NCBI GenBank assembly: GCA_030591685.1
Contig: JAUVAX010000006.1
Location: forward strand, 1-64,000
DNA length: 64,000 nt
Direction of reading: 5' to 3'
Origin: Pseudobdellovibrionaceae bacterium
Lineage (GTDB): Bacteria; Bdellovibrionota; Bdellovibrionia; Bdellovibrionales; UBA1609
Both the position numbers and the translations under genes were made by a program. The first letter of the stretch is position 1; each line of letters starts with the position of its first letter. Positions 52,778 to 61,439 of this stretch are shown here, one piece after another. A model generated the notes under the pieces. The model did not search any database. It saw only the letters and a list, made by a program, of their open reading frames with translations, and was not told the DNA's origin.

Positions 52778-53155
52778 TTTTTGACTTAAAACTGAAGGTT
52801 CTATGAGGTTATCTCTTTTGATAATTAATCCTAATAAGGGGCTTAGGGAGCCCTGTCCTCCATGCTTGTGCGCCTCCTTGTTGTGCCGTGATGGCAAATC
52901 TACAGCTACAAGTGCCTGTGAGGCAGGCACTTGTAGCTGTAGATTTTATAATAGCCTCTCTATCTTAATAATCAGGTGACAATTAAGGCTGTATTTTGTA
53001 ATTTTCACCCTATTTAAGGGCACGCGAGGCCCTGATCCGACAGGGCTTAGTGTTTAAAAACATTGAGAATTTTGGAGGCGGCCCTGCTTTCAGGCCATGT
53101 ATTTTTATGGCTAAACCTTTGCACATCACTTAAAGTACGGAGGTCAAGTTTAGCT
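52778..53155. other. divergent regulatory interval with hairpin
   Basis: This interval separates the deaminase-like gene (minus) and the transglycosylase-like gene (plus). On the minus strand, AAGGAGG and an ATG nine bases later open a six-codon frame (MEDRAP, stop). The perfect hairpin lies at 52896-52946, and a TATAAT at 52947-52952 follows on the plus strand. No longer gene was found. Confidence 0.5.
52896..52946. repeat. perfect 23-bp inverted repeat with five-base loop
   Basis: The arms at 52896-52918 and 52924-52946 are exact complements, with loop TGAGG. No T tract of terminator length follows on either strand (TTTTATAAT on the plus side). Its perfection suggests a functional RNA hairpin, a protein binding site or a recently arisen palindrome. 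No second copy was noticed in this window. Confidence 0.85.
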
Positions 53156-55276
53156 ATGCACATTCATAATATATTTATAATTCTCTTAATGGTGACATTT
53201 ATTTATAACCCATTAGCTGTTCAGGCGGACGATGGTAGTAACCTCGTAATGGCCGCTCAGCCTAATGACCTTAATCATTCAGCACACGGTCTCTATGTAG
53301 GGGAACTTAAGGGGCTATTGCCTCCACCTCGAAATATGTATAGAAAAAGAATGAAGTATAATTCAAGCCCTCCATTTCCAAGGAACTTTAGGTCCTCAAA
53401 TTATTTTACAATTGCTCCAGAGGTGGTTGTTGCTGGCCCTGGTTTGTACTTTGATGACGGCAAGCCCTTGCGTGAGACCCTGTCTAACCAGAGCGTATAT
53501 TTTCAAAGTATATTTAGAGCTATAATCAATTCGGCTCACAAATATGCTCAAGGAGAGTATACACCGGGGGCTAATGATAACTTCACTTATTACTCCTTTT
53601 TAGTGGCGGCATTAGCAGTACCCCTTCATGAAAGCCGTCTTCAACACTTTAGAGTATCTAATAGTAACAAGTGTTATTCGAACACAAACAACTTGAGTGT
53701 TTATTATGACTCTGTGACTTATAAAAAAGCGACGGGCAGAAACACTCTTTTTTTAAGGAATACTTTAAGAGCCACCGGTGATATTATCCGCGAAGCGTAT
53801 AAAGACCCTGTTGAGGTTTACTTCCCAAGTTGTGAGCAACTACCTAAAGACACATTAATGCATCAAGTTTTGACGTCTACTAATTTAATGGACTTTGGGA
53901 TTATGCAAATAAACATTAAATCACATGCCTCTGATTTTTTGCGCCCTGACACAGCACTTAGTCTGTATGAAACCATCGATAATGGAGTGCAATACTTATG
54001 GGATCAAAAAGGGGCTAGGGGTTTTATATACCTGAGAAACAAGTTAAATTATGTAAATCGATACTCCAAGGCTTGTGAATTTAAAATTAACCCCTTTTAT
54101 ACATTAAATAAGAGCAATGAAGAGGTCCCGTACTCAGGGACAAGGTCCGCCATATACTATAACCTAATTAGGGCTTCATGGGCGGGCTTTTATAATCAGG
54201 GGGCTGGCCAGCCTAAAAATGTATGTCGGTTTTCAAACGTAAAAGCTCGAAATCATAATAATGATATTGAGTTTAAACGAAGCTTGGACTCTATAGTTAA
54301 ATTTGACAAAAGCCCTTGGCATAAATTTCTACCTAAAAATTCAGTTGAGTATGCGGCCTTAACAGAGATTGTTTACAATTTCAGGACCATTTATACCAAA
54401 AAAATTGAAGAGGAAAAAAGTGAGTACGTAAAGCTAATTGTAAATGCACCATTAAAGGCGTTTGGAACAAAGGCAGAGTTAAATTATTCAGACTATAATG
54501 TAAACTATTTATTTAATCAGGATAAAATAGAAGTGTACAAGATCCCACAGCTTAGAGGGCATGACGGGTCCACTAATAAGTGCGGATTTATAAAAAACCC
54601 GATTAAGAGAGGTTACTTTAAAACTCATGTTATTTCTGAATTTGAAGACAAAGATCAAATGAAATGGGCTTTGATTAAAATGCCCAAGTATGCTGAATAT
54701 TATTTTAAGGATGCTCCTGTTTATGTTAAAAAGAAAAAGAGCAAATCTAAAATTAATGCTAATATAAGGCTTACTAAGGCCGGTAAATTGTCGGGTCTTG
54801 TATTTGATGCGAAAATGGCAAAAGATTACCCTCGTTTACCGTTACTTCAACAAGATGGCAATTGGTACGAGGTCAGCATTGATGGGGCCCCTTATTGGAT
54901 TCATAGAGTAAATTTTGAGACCTTTCAAGATGACTCCAATGTAGACCCTTTGTGCCAGGTCGATCAGTTTTTTGTAAATTCAAGTGTTCTTGAAAAGGTG
55001 AATAAGGCCCCTATTGGTTATGCGACACTAAAAGTTAAAAATATTAAAATCAGAAAGTATCCGGATTCTAAAGCAACAGTTATTGACATGTTATTTTACT
55101 CGGACAAAAAGCCTGTTGGAGTCCCGATCTTAGCTGAAACCACTAATCGCCGCGGGAAGAAGTGGATGTCTGTAAAGCCCAATGGTTTTGTTCGCGGTTG
55201 GGTAAGGGCTAATCAGTTTAATGTTCATTATTTTGATAAAAATAAGATAAACAGCCCTGTTGGGGAAGAAGGCTGA
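53156..55276 (+). CDS. secreted lytic-transglycosylase-like protein with SH3-like tail
   Basis: The 706-residue protein has a signal peptide (about 1-22, ending near VQA-DD). The middle part (about 170-380) resembles a lysozyme/SLT fold: the candidate catalytic Glu in LAVPLHESRLQHF, then MDFGIMQINIKSHAS and a later SWAGFYNQGAG. The C-terminal third has two SH3-like beta regions (about 455-610, 615-700) ending in IKIRKYPDSKATV and VRGWVRANQF. I infer cleavage of peptidoglycan in the periplasm or in another cell. CGGAGG lies 12 bases before the ATG. The next gene overlaps its stop by one base. Confidence 0.75.
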   Translation: MHIHNIFIILLMVTFIYNPLAVQADDGSNLVMAAQPNDLNHSAHGLYVGELKGLLPPPRNMYRKRMKYNSSPPFPRNFRSSNYFTIAPEVVVAGPGLYFDDGKPLRETLSNQSVYFQSIFRAIINSAHKYAQGEYTPGANDNFTYYSFLVAALAVPLHESRLQHFRVSNSNKCYSNTNNLSVYYDSVTYKKATGRNTLFLRNTLRATGDIIREAYKDPVEVYFPSCEQLPKDTLMHQVLTSTNLMDFGIMQINIKSHASDFLRPDTALSLYETIDNGVQYLWDQKGARGFIYLRNKLNYVNRYSKACEFKINPFYTLNKSNEEVPYSGTRSAIYYNLIRASWAGFYNQGAGQPKNVCRFSNVKARNHNNDIEFKRSLDSIVKFDKSPWHKFLPKNSVEYAALTEIVYNFRTIYTKKIEEEKSEYVKLIVNAPLKAFGTKAELNYSDYNVNYLFNQDKIEVYKIPQLRGHDGSTNKCGFIKNPIKRGYFKTHVISEFEDKDQMKWALIKMPKYAEYYFKDAPVYVKKKKSKSKINANIRLTKAGKLSGLVFDAKMAKDYPRLPLLQQDGNWYEVSIDGAPYWIHRVNFETFQDDSNVDPLCQVDQFFVNSSVLEKVNKAPIGYATLKVKNIKIRKYPDSKATVIDMLFYSDKKPVGVPILAETTNRRGKKWMSVKPNGFVRGWVRANQFNVHYFDKNKINSPVGEEG

Positions 55277-56247
55277 TGTTAAAAAAAATAATCATTGCTT
55301 CATTATTAGCCCTGCTGTTTTTAGTGAGTAAAAAATATTTCTTTAAAGGCACAATAAGTTCGCCGCTTAATTCGGCTCACAACATTGAGAACTCCCCCAG
55401 CGAGGCCATTAATAAAATTGATGAAAAACTTTTATTAAAAACTACAAATAAAGAGGATCCAGTAAAGGTAGCCAAAAACATAATTGACTCAGACTCCATG
55501 CGGGATAAAGTTTTTACGCCTACAGGGGAACAGAAAAAAATATTTTATTCTAAAAACATTAATGAGCTGATAGATAAAAGCTCAGTGGGTAAATACGTAT
55601 CGTTAGCTGAAGAGACCTTAAAGGCACTTTCGGTGTGCCTTTCAGATGGGACCCTTTGTAACCAACAACCAGACCTGAGAGAGGGTGGTGTTGAATATCA
55701 GGACCCAAGCAACACTATATATCATTTTTATGTGGATCGATCCCTGCAGTTACTGCAGAAGGCAGCAAAAGAGGACGTCAGTGCCTCTCGGGGCATTAAT
55801 TATGAACTCGTGTCGTCGGCGTTAAAAATTCAACATAGTACAATACCCTTAAGGGCCACTGAAATTATTCTTGAAAATAAAGAGGCTTCAATTGATATGA
55901 GAGAGATCCTTAAAAGTACCAAAGCCCTTATGGGTCCTGTTAAGGCTCAAATATATGTAACTCTTGCGCATTCAGATATACGAAACGCTAGAAATAATGC
56001 AGATTTTGTAGGTGAAATCACTTCGAATATAACTTTAAACGAAGACCCTACGACCTCTCGACACGTGTTTGATAAGCTCTATCAACTAAAGCTCTCTGCC
56101 GGTCAATTTGAATCGACGGTAAGAAAATCATGTCATTTAAAAAATAATTTAAAAGAATCCTCAAGAAAAGATCAATTTAATAGATCTTTGCAGTTTCAAC
56201 TAGCAAAAATGAATATCTCACAAGCTCCTGCTTATTATTGCCCGTAA
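55276..56247 (+). CDS. exported or membrane-anchored protein, function unknown
   Basis: The 323-residue protein has an N-terminal hydrophobic segment (residues 5-18) that is either a signal peptide or an anchor. The rest is polar and mostly helical, with a Cys pair in the middle (LSVCLSDGTLCNQQP) and two near the end. No family was recognised. Its ATG shares a base with the stop of the transglycosylase-like gene, so the two are coupled and the product is likely a partner, chaperone or immunity-type protein for it. Confidence 0.65.
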   Translation: MLKKIIIASLLALLFLVSKKYFFKGTISSPLNSAHNIENSPSEAINKIDEKLLLKTTNKEDPVKVAKNIIDSDSMRDKVFTPTGEQKKIFYSKNINELIDKSSVGKYVSLAEETLKALSVCLSDGTLCNQQPDLREGGVEYQDPSNTIYHFYVDRSLQLLQKAAKEDVSASRGINYELVSSALKIQHSTIPLRATEIILENKEASIDMREILKSTKALMGPVKAQIYVTLAHSDIRNARNNADFVGEITSNITLNEDPTTSRHVFDKLYQLKLSAGQFESTVRKSCHLKNNLKESSRKDQFNRSLQFQLAKMNISQAPAYYCP

Positions 56248-56267
56248 GTTAGATGTATAATTTTAAG

Positions 56268-57881
56268 TTATGACATAAGGCGATCAAGTGTCGGACCTGT
56301 AATCGTGACAACGCACGAAAGGGGATGCGGGTGGCCCATGTGTGGAAAATTACTAGTTGGTTTTTTATGGGCTCTAGAGTTTTCGCCAGGGTGTTGAATA
56401 GATAAAAATATAGTCTTAAAGTCAGGTGAAAAACTAACTCCTGTTAATTCACTATCAGTGGGCCCTGCTGCAACCCTATAAACATGTCCAGAATTTGGCC
56501 CTGATAGGGGGATATAAAAAAGACTGTTGTTTAAAAAAGGCTTGTATGAGCCTCTTAATAATTTTCTGGTTGAAATATCACTACAAAGCCAAAGGTTCCC
56601 TTTTTTATCAAAAGCTATATTGTCGGGATTTGAAAACCCCGTTCGTTCTCCGCCAGATAAAAACTCAGAGGCTTTAAAGCTTTGTGAGGTGTGATGACCA
56701 CCTGTGGGCTCAATTTTCAAAATAGATCCGTAAAAATTTTTTCTTTTTGGGTTTCCGGTGAGTGTTGCAAATACATTTCCAGTAGTGGGGTGAATGGCAA
56801 TATCTTCTGGTCGATCAAGAGGGGTCCCGCCGACGAGGTGTGCGGCCTTTCGAGTATATGTATTAATTTGCGTTTGTGAGGTGAAGTGTTTTTTAAGTAA
56901 AGGGCTTTTGCTTCTATCAAGGCTAATCCACCGGCCATTGATAGTGTCGGCAACAAAGAGTTCACCATTATTAAGCGAATTGGGACGATCAGAGATAAAT
57001 TTGTAGAGACATTGGTCTGATTTATCGTCAGCTGAATACACAACGCACCTGCCGTCAGAGGCCTTTATGGTGGTGGCACACTCATGAGAAAATCGCCCCA
57101 TAGAGGTGTGTTTTTTTGCAACCCCCGTAAGAGGGTTGACCTCAACAACCCAGCCATAATGCTCGGGTGGGTATTTATAAAACCGCCACCACTGGTAGTC
57201 TCGGCTTTTAGGGGCAGAGGCAAAACTTCGGTTTTTGCCTAAAAGTTCAATGTCGCCATAATAATTTTGATAATTTTCTTCGCTCGTAAGTATTGTGTTC
57301 CATGGTGTCTTTCCGCCGGCACAGTTGGCAATAGTGCCCACGGCATATTTATGCCCCAAAATGGTTTTATTATTTGCAAAATTTATTTTTGTTTTTCCTG
57401 TAAGGCGGCGGTTGTACGGTGAGTTTTTTACAAGGGCCCACTTGTTGTTGGATTTTTTAATATGAACTAAGCTGCCACCCACCATATTTTGCTCTTTATC
57501 GACTTGTTCAATTGTTCGCTTTTGGCCTTTGCTTTTGTGGTCATAGCCGCTTGTAAAAAGTGTTAATGTGCTTTCATGGTTCACCCAGAGGATTCCCTCG
57601 TCTGGTTTATTGGCGAGAGGTATAAACTGAGTGTAATCATTATTACTACCAAACACCTGAGTACTGTTGATGGGGTCTAGCTCTTTGAGCAAAATAGACC
57701 ATCTAAAGCCCTTGGCTAAACTTAAGTTGTCGTAGGCTGTCGGGGGGAGGGGCTGAAAGGGCAGTAGAGTACTTTTGGGGTTCAGCTGGCAGGCTGTGGC
57801 ACTTGAGAGGCCCGCAGAAACAACGCCGGCCTGAGCCATAAATTTAATAAAGTCTCGTCTTGAAACCATTGAATCTTGCAT
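56268..57881 (-). CDS. Tat-exported PhoX-family phosphatase-like protein
   Basis: The 537-residue protein has a twin-arginine signal (SRRDFIKFM at residues 7-15) ending near SATAC. It matches the PhoX/DUF839 beta-propeller family: NCAGGKTPWNTILTSEENY, VVEVNPLTG, HECATTIKASDGRCVVYSADD and FSNPDNIAFDKKGNLWLCSD. PhoX enzymes are calcium- and iron-dependent alkaline phosphatases in the periplasm. The Cys at the signal end could also be lipidated. It is a single gene convergent with the unknown exported protein. Confidence 0.85.
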   Translation of the reverse strand: MQDSMVSRRDFIKFMAQAGVVSAGLSSATACQLNPKSTLLPFQPLPPTAYDNLSLAKGFRWSILLKELDPINSTQVFGSNNDYTQFIPLANKPDEGILWVNHESTLTLFTSGYDHKSKGQKRTIEQVDKEQNMVGGSLVHIKKSNNKWALVKNSPYNRRLTGKTKINFANNKTILGHKYAVGTIANCAGGKTPWNTILTSEENYQNYYGDIELLGKNRSFASAPKSRDYQWWRFYKYPPEHYGWVVEVNPLTGVAKKHTSMGRFSHECATTIKASDGRCVVYSADDKSDQCLYKFISDRPNSLNNGELFVADTINGRWISLDRSKSPLLKKHFTSQTQINTYTRKAAHLVGGTPLDRPEDIAIHPTTGNVFATLTGNPKRKNFYGSILKIEPTGGHHTSQSFKASEFLSGGERTGFSNPDNIAFDKKGNLWLCSDISTRKLLRGSYKPFLNNSLFYIPLSGPNSGHVYRVAAGPTDSELTGVSFSPDFKTIFLSIQHPGENSRAHKKPTSNFPHMGHPHPLSCVVTITGPTLDRLMS

Positions 57882-57935
57882 TTAACTTATTTATCTAACT
57901 TTGAATAAAAAGGCAAAAAATATTTGAGGGGGAAA

Positions 57936-58211
57936 TCACTTTTCGTGCTCACTATTTAAGCTATTCCGGTAGTGTTGTAAGCTAAAATGCCCATAGACCT
58001 TTTTTAAAAGCATATTATAGACCTCATTTGCTGTGTCCTCACGGATATCATCAATAAATGCTAAGGGGAGAGAGGCTGTTTTTTTTAATGAGTCAATGTA
58101 CTGGTCAACAACGCTGACAACAAAGGTGTCCTCGCTCTCTTCCTCGATGAATTCATTAAGTAAGTGGATTTCGAATATACGGTATAGATGGTCATCTGTT
58201 TTTACGCTCAT
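57936..58211 (-). CDS. small acidic hypothetical protein
   Basis: The 91-residue protein is acidic and helical with no membrane segment or known motif. It includes the stretch FIEEESEDTFVVSVVDQYIDS. No strong ribosome binding site is seen before the ATG. It lies upstream of the PhoX-like gene on the same strand with 54 bases between them. I list it because the frame fills the gap and has protein-like composition, but it could be non-coding. Confidence 0.5.
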   Translation of the reverse strand: MSVKTDDHLYRIFEIHLLNEFIEEESEDTFVVSVVDQYIDSLKKTASLPLAFIDDIREDTANEVYNMLLKKVYGHFSLQHYRNSLNSEHEK

Positions 58212-58315
58212 AAAAATATTTCGGTGATTTATTGGTAATAATTTAGCTTTTGTTTATAATAAGGGTCTATTTTATCTTTAAGTCTGGTGGTACTAAGGCG
58301 GGGTAGGAGAGAGAA

Positions 58316-59551
58316 ATGCTTAATATAAACGAACTAGAGTTAGACCAAATTCTTGGTAGTGAATTAGGCTCCTACGTTGGGTTTGAATGGGTAGATTTTA
58401 TTGTCTCAGGCCGAGACTATTTATTTGTCTTTCAAAAACAAGGTTGTAAGAAGTGGCTATGGGTAGACCTAGGGTCATCAGGACCAGCCTTTTTGCCTAT
58501 TTTGGATCCACCAGCGAGGCTTAAGGGGGAGAAAAAACCCATTGGTCTTTTTTTTCAGTCTAACTTGAAGGGGCAAATCCTTACTGGAGTCAGCAGGGTT
58601 AAAGATCAGGGACGTGTTGTTGTGCTTGAGTTTTCTGAAGACTGTCGGGTTGAAGCTCGCCTCTACCCCTCTGGGAAAAACCTAACCTTTAGTGCCTCTA
58701 ATAAGTCATTAAGTGCATTTAAACTAATCCCTGCAAGCGCCATACAGAGGAGTGAGAATCAAAAATTTAACGTTCGATCTCTAGACGAGATTAAGACATC
58801 GTGGCTCGCCTTAAGAGAGTCAAAGGGGAGTGGATATAAAGAAAAGTTGATTAAAACAAATGAAAAAAAAATGGCTAAAGTACGAGTAGCCATAAAGAAG
58901 GCACAAGATAACTATGATCAAAATTTATATAAAAAGTGGTTAGATTTGGGGGCTTGGCTTAAAGAAAACCAAACCCTTAGCGTTCCAAAAAACTATGAGT
59001 GGCTTATTGATGCTCAGAAACCTTTAAGCTGGAACATAACTAATTGCTTTGAAAAATCTAAAAAACAAAAAATAAAAAGAGTAGGGACGGCTGATCGGAT
59101 CTCTCAGTTAAAGCTGGAGTTAAAAACAGCAGAGAGTCGGCCTGTGGAGGTTGAAACTCGGTCGGTGGACAAAAAGAGACTCCTAGAGGCCTCGGGAGCA
59201 AAGGGTCGAAGAAAAAAAATTAATGACCATGTGACCTTTACAATAGGGAAAAGTGCCGCCGACAATATGAAGCTTTTGCGCAAGGCAAGGCCTTGGCATT
59301 TATGGGTGCATTTGCAGGATGAGCCCAGTGCTCATGGGTTTATTGAGGTGAATAAAGCATACTCCTTAACATCTGGGGAAATAGAGCTTGTCGCCAGAAG
59401 CTTATATCAGCAAACGCGAAAGAAAGCGCCTCAGGGGGGTGAAAAGTTCGCCGTTTTGATGGCGCAGTGTCGACACGTAAGGCCTATAAAGGGAGATCGC
59501 TTGGGTCGTGTGCATTATAAGCAGGAGAGCGTTCATTTGTACTCATGGTGA
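58316..59551 (+). CDS. short NFACT-family (RqcH-like) protein
   Basis: The 411-residue protein has a shortened NFACT-N-like part (about 1-160), a coiled-coil region (about 170-290) and a clear NFACT-R/DUF814 domain at the C-terminus (about 305-411): FTIGKSAADNMKLLRKARPWHLWVHLQ and CRHVRPIKGDRLGRVHYKQ. RqcH proteins bind stalled 50S-peptidyl-tRNA and add alanine tails. At 411 residues it is well below the usual 550-600, so some RqcH activity may be lost. GGAGAGAG gives a strong ribosome binding site. Confidence 0.82.
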   Translation: MLNINELELDQILGSELGSYVGFEWVDFIVSGRDYLFVFQKQGCKKWLWVDLGSSGPAFLPILDPPARLKGEKKPIGLFFQSNLKGQILTGVSRVKDQGRVVVLEFSEDCRVEARLYPSGKNLTFSASNKSLSAFKLIPASAIQRSENQKFNVRSLDEIKTSWLALRESKGSGYKEKLIKTNEKKMAKVRVAIKKAQDNYDQNLYKKWLDLGAWLKENQTLSVPKNYEWLIDAQKPLSWNITNCFEKSKKQKIKRVGTADRISQLKLELKTAESRPVEVETRSVDKKRLLEASGAKGRRKKINDHVTFTIGKSAADNMKLLRKARPWHLWVHLQDEPSAHGFIEVNKAYSLTSGEIELVARSLYQQTRKKAPQGGEKFAVLMAQCRHVRPIKGDRLGRVHYKQESVHLYSW

Positions 59552-59734
59552 GCAGGCGTAGTGAGGGAACCATAGAGGTATGAAATGATTTTTTGTGGTC
59601 AAATGCATTAGAGCTTTATTTTTTTTAAATTAAACGAGACTATTAACACAAGATTAATATTTAAACGAGAGTCAGCTCGCAAACTATTTATGCTTAATGT
59701 AAAGGTAATGCTGAGCAAGAAAAAAGAGAATTTT

Positions 59735-60658
59735 ATGATCGAAGTGAAACAACTATCAAAAAGTTACTCTGGGCATGCAGCCATTGATGACATGAGTTTT
59801 AAAATTAAAAAAGGTAAAATAGTAGGATTTCTTGGGCCTAATGGCGCTGGAAAGACAACCACAATGAAAATTATCACAGGGTTTATGACTCCCACCTCAG
59901 GGCAGGCTCTGATTAAGGGGCTTGATGTGTTTGAGTGCCCCCTTGAGATCAAAAAAGTAATCGGCTATTTGCCTGAAAGACCCCCTGTTTATTTGGATAT
60001 GACAGTGAGAAGCTATATTACTTTTGTTGCAGGGTTGAGGGGTGTGCCTAAAGCTGAACTTTCTGAGAAAGTAGACGCCGCCATAAAGAAAACGAACCTT
60101 CAAGACGTCCAGGAGCGACGAATTGAATATTTATCCAAAGGTTATCAGCAACGAGTTGGCATCGCTCAGGCTATAGTTTCAGATCCTGAAATTTTAATTC
60201 TAGATGAGCCCACTGTTGGATTAGACCCTAATCAGGTTCGTGAAATAAGAGAGCTTATAAAGTCACTAAAGACAAGCCATACGGTTATTCTTTCAACCCA
60301 TATTCTCTCTGAGGTCAAAGCCATTTGCGATGAGGTCATTATTATTAATAAAGGCAAAATAGTCACGCAGGGTAGTATTGATGAAATCACAAAGGCTGCT
60401 AAGGCCGCCGGTACCCTTAGTGTGCAGGTCGTGCGCCCCTCAGAGTCTGTAACAGGTTTGTTAAAGTCCGTAGAGGGAGTCACAGGGGTTGCTCTGCATG
60501 GTAATAAATATGAGATATCCTTACACGATATGAGCGAAGATATAATAGAAAGAGTCTCAGAGACTCTTGTTAGTAGTAAGTGTGGTCTTGTAGGGCTTAA
60601 AAAAAATGAAATAAGTCTCGAGGACATCTTCATACAACTGACCAACGAAAATAACTAA
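59735..60658 (+). CDS. ABC transporter ATPase, GldA-like
   Basis: The 307-residue ATPase has Walker A GPNGAGKTTTMK, Q-loop region YLPERPPVY, signature LSKGYQQRVGIAQ, Walker B ILILDEPTVGLDPNQ and H loop STHIL, followed by a C-terminal domain of about 90 residues. It starts the gld-like operon with a permease, a GldG-like protein and a DUF4340 protein. I use ATG 59735; two earlier in-frame ATGs (59690, 59708) would add up to 15 residues. In gliding bacteria this complex is needed for motility; here its cargo is unknown. Confidence 0.88.
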   Translation: MIEVKQLSKSYSGHAAIDDMSFKIKKGKIVGFLGPNGAGKTTTMKIITGFMTPTSGQALIKGLDVFECPLEIKKVIGYLPERPPVYLDMTVRSYITFVAGLRGVPKAELSEKVDAAIKKTNLQDVQERRIEYLSKGYQQRVGIAQAIVSDPEILILDEPTVGLDPNQVREIRELIKSLKTSHTVILSTHILSEVKAICDEVIIINKGKIVTQGSIDEITKAAKAAGTLSVQVVRPSESVTGLLKSVEGVTGVALHGNKYEISLHDMSEDIIERVSETLVSSKCGLVGLKKNEISLEDIFIQLTNENN

Positions 60659-60668
60659 GGGGTTATTT

Positions 60669-61436
60669 ATGAGGGCTATATTACTAATTTATAAAAGAGA
60701 TATCAGAGCTCTTTTGCTAAGCCCCGTGTTTTTTGTCTTAAGCGGGCTTTGTGCTGCTATTTGGAGTGGTGCTTTTTTGCGAACATTCTTTGCCTTTGTT
60801 GAGAAATCAATGCTTTCTCAGCAAATCAGCGGCCGTCCCTCAGGAAACCTACACATGGAGGTCATTTTAAGTCACCTGACTTGGGTAAATATTCTTTTGA
60901 TGTTTATTGTCCCTGTTTTAACTATGAAGCTTCTCTCAGAAGAGAAACGTCAAGGGACTTACGACCTCTTATTAACGGTCCCCATTAGTTCTACCCAAAT
61001 TGCTGTAGGCAAATATTTGGCTGGGTTTGTAGGCGCACTTGGATTAATATTTATTTCATTTCTTTATCCCTTAGGCTTAAGTTTGGTTGTGGATGTGCAA
61101 ATGGGGCCGCTTTTAAGCGCTTATTTAGGCTTAGTTTTTATAGGGTCTGTCTACGTAGGTATAGGTATCTTTTGCTCGTCTCTGGCTCGATCAGCTGTCA
61201 TTAGTGCTGTTTTAGCAATAGTTATGAATTTGAGTATCTTTTTAACAAGTGGCTTATCAAACTTGGTTAAAGGCGACGGGCTTTCATCTTATTTAAAGCA
61301 ACTTGAGCTAGTGACTCACTACTGGCAATTTTTAAAAGGAGTGGCTTCGTCGTCATCAATAATATTTTTTATTTCAGTAATTGTATTTTTTATTTTTTCC
61401 ACTCAACGAGTCATTGAGTTTACAAGGTGGAGGTAA
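60669..61436 (+). CDS. ABC transporter permease, GldF-like
   Basis: The 255-residue protein has six membrane segments and the ABC-2 signature LLSEEKRQGTYDLLLTVPISSTQIAVGKYLAG. AAGGGG precedes the ATG. It follows the ATPase gene by 10 bases and precedes the GldG-like gene by 3 bases, so the three form one transporter. Confidence 0.88.
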   Translation: MRAILLIYKRDIRALLLSPVFFVLSGLCAAIWSGAFLRTFFAFVEKSMLSQQISGRPSGNLHMEVILSHLTWVNILLMFIVPVLTMKLLSEEKRQGTYDLLLTVPISSTQIAVGKYLAGFVGALGLIFISFLYPLGLSLVVDVQMGPLLSAYLGLVFIGSVYVGIGIFCSSLARSAVISAVLAIVMNLSIFLTSGLSNLVKGDGLSSYLKQLELVTHYWQFLKGVASSSSIIFFISVIVFFIFSTQRVIEFTRWR

Positions 61437-61439
61437 GCT

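Noticed and set aside
53073..53087. TGG-N9-TGC upstream of the transglycosylase-like gene, sigma-54 spacing
   Set aside because: Only the invariant core matches; positions 4-7 and 12 of the -24/-12 consensus all differ.
60232..60645. 137-codon minus-strand frame inside the GldA-like ATPase gene
   Set aside because: It is antisense to well-conserved ABC ATPase motifs and has no motif of its own.
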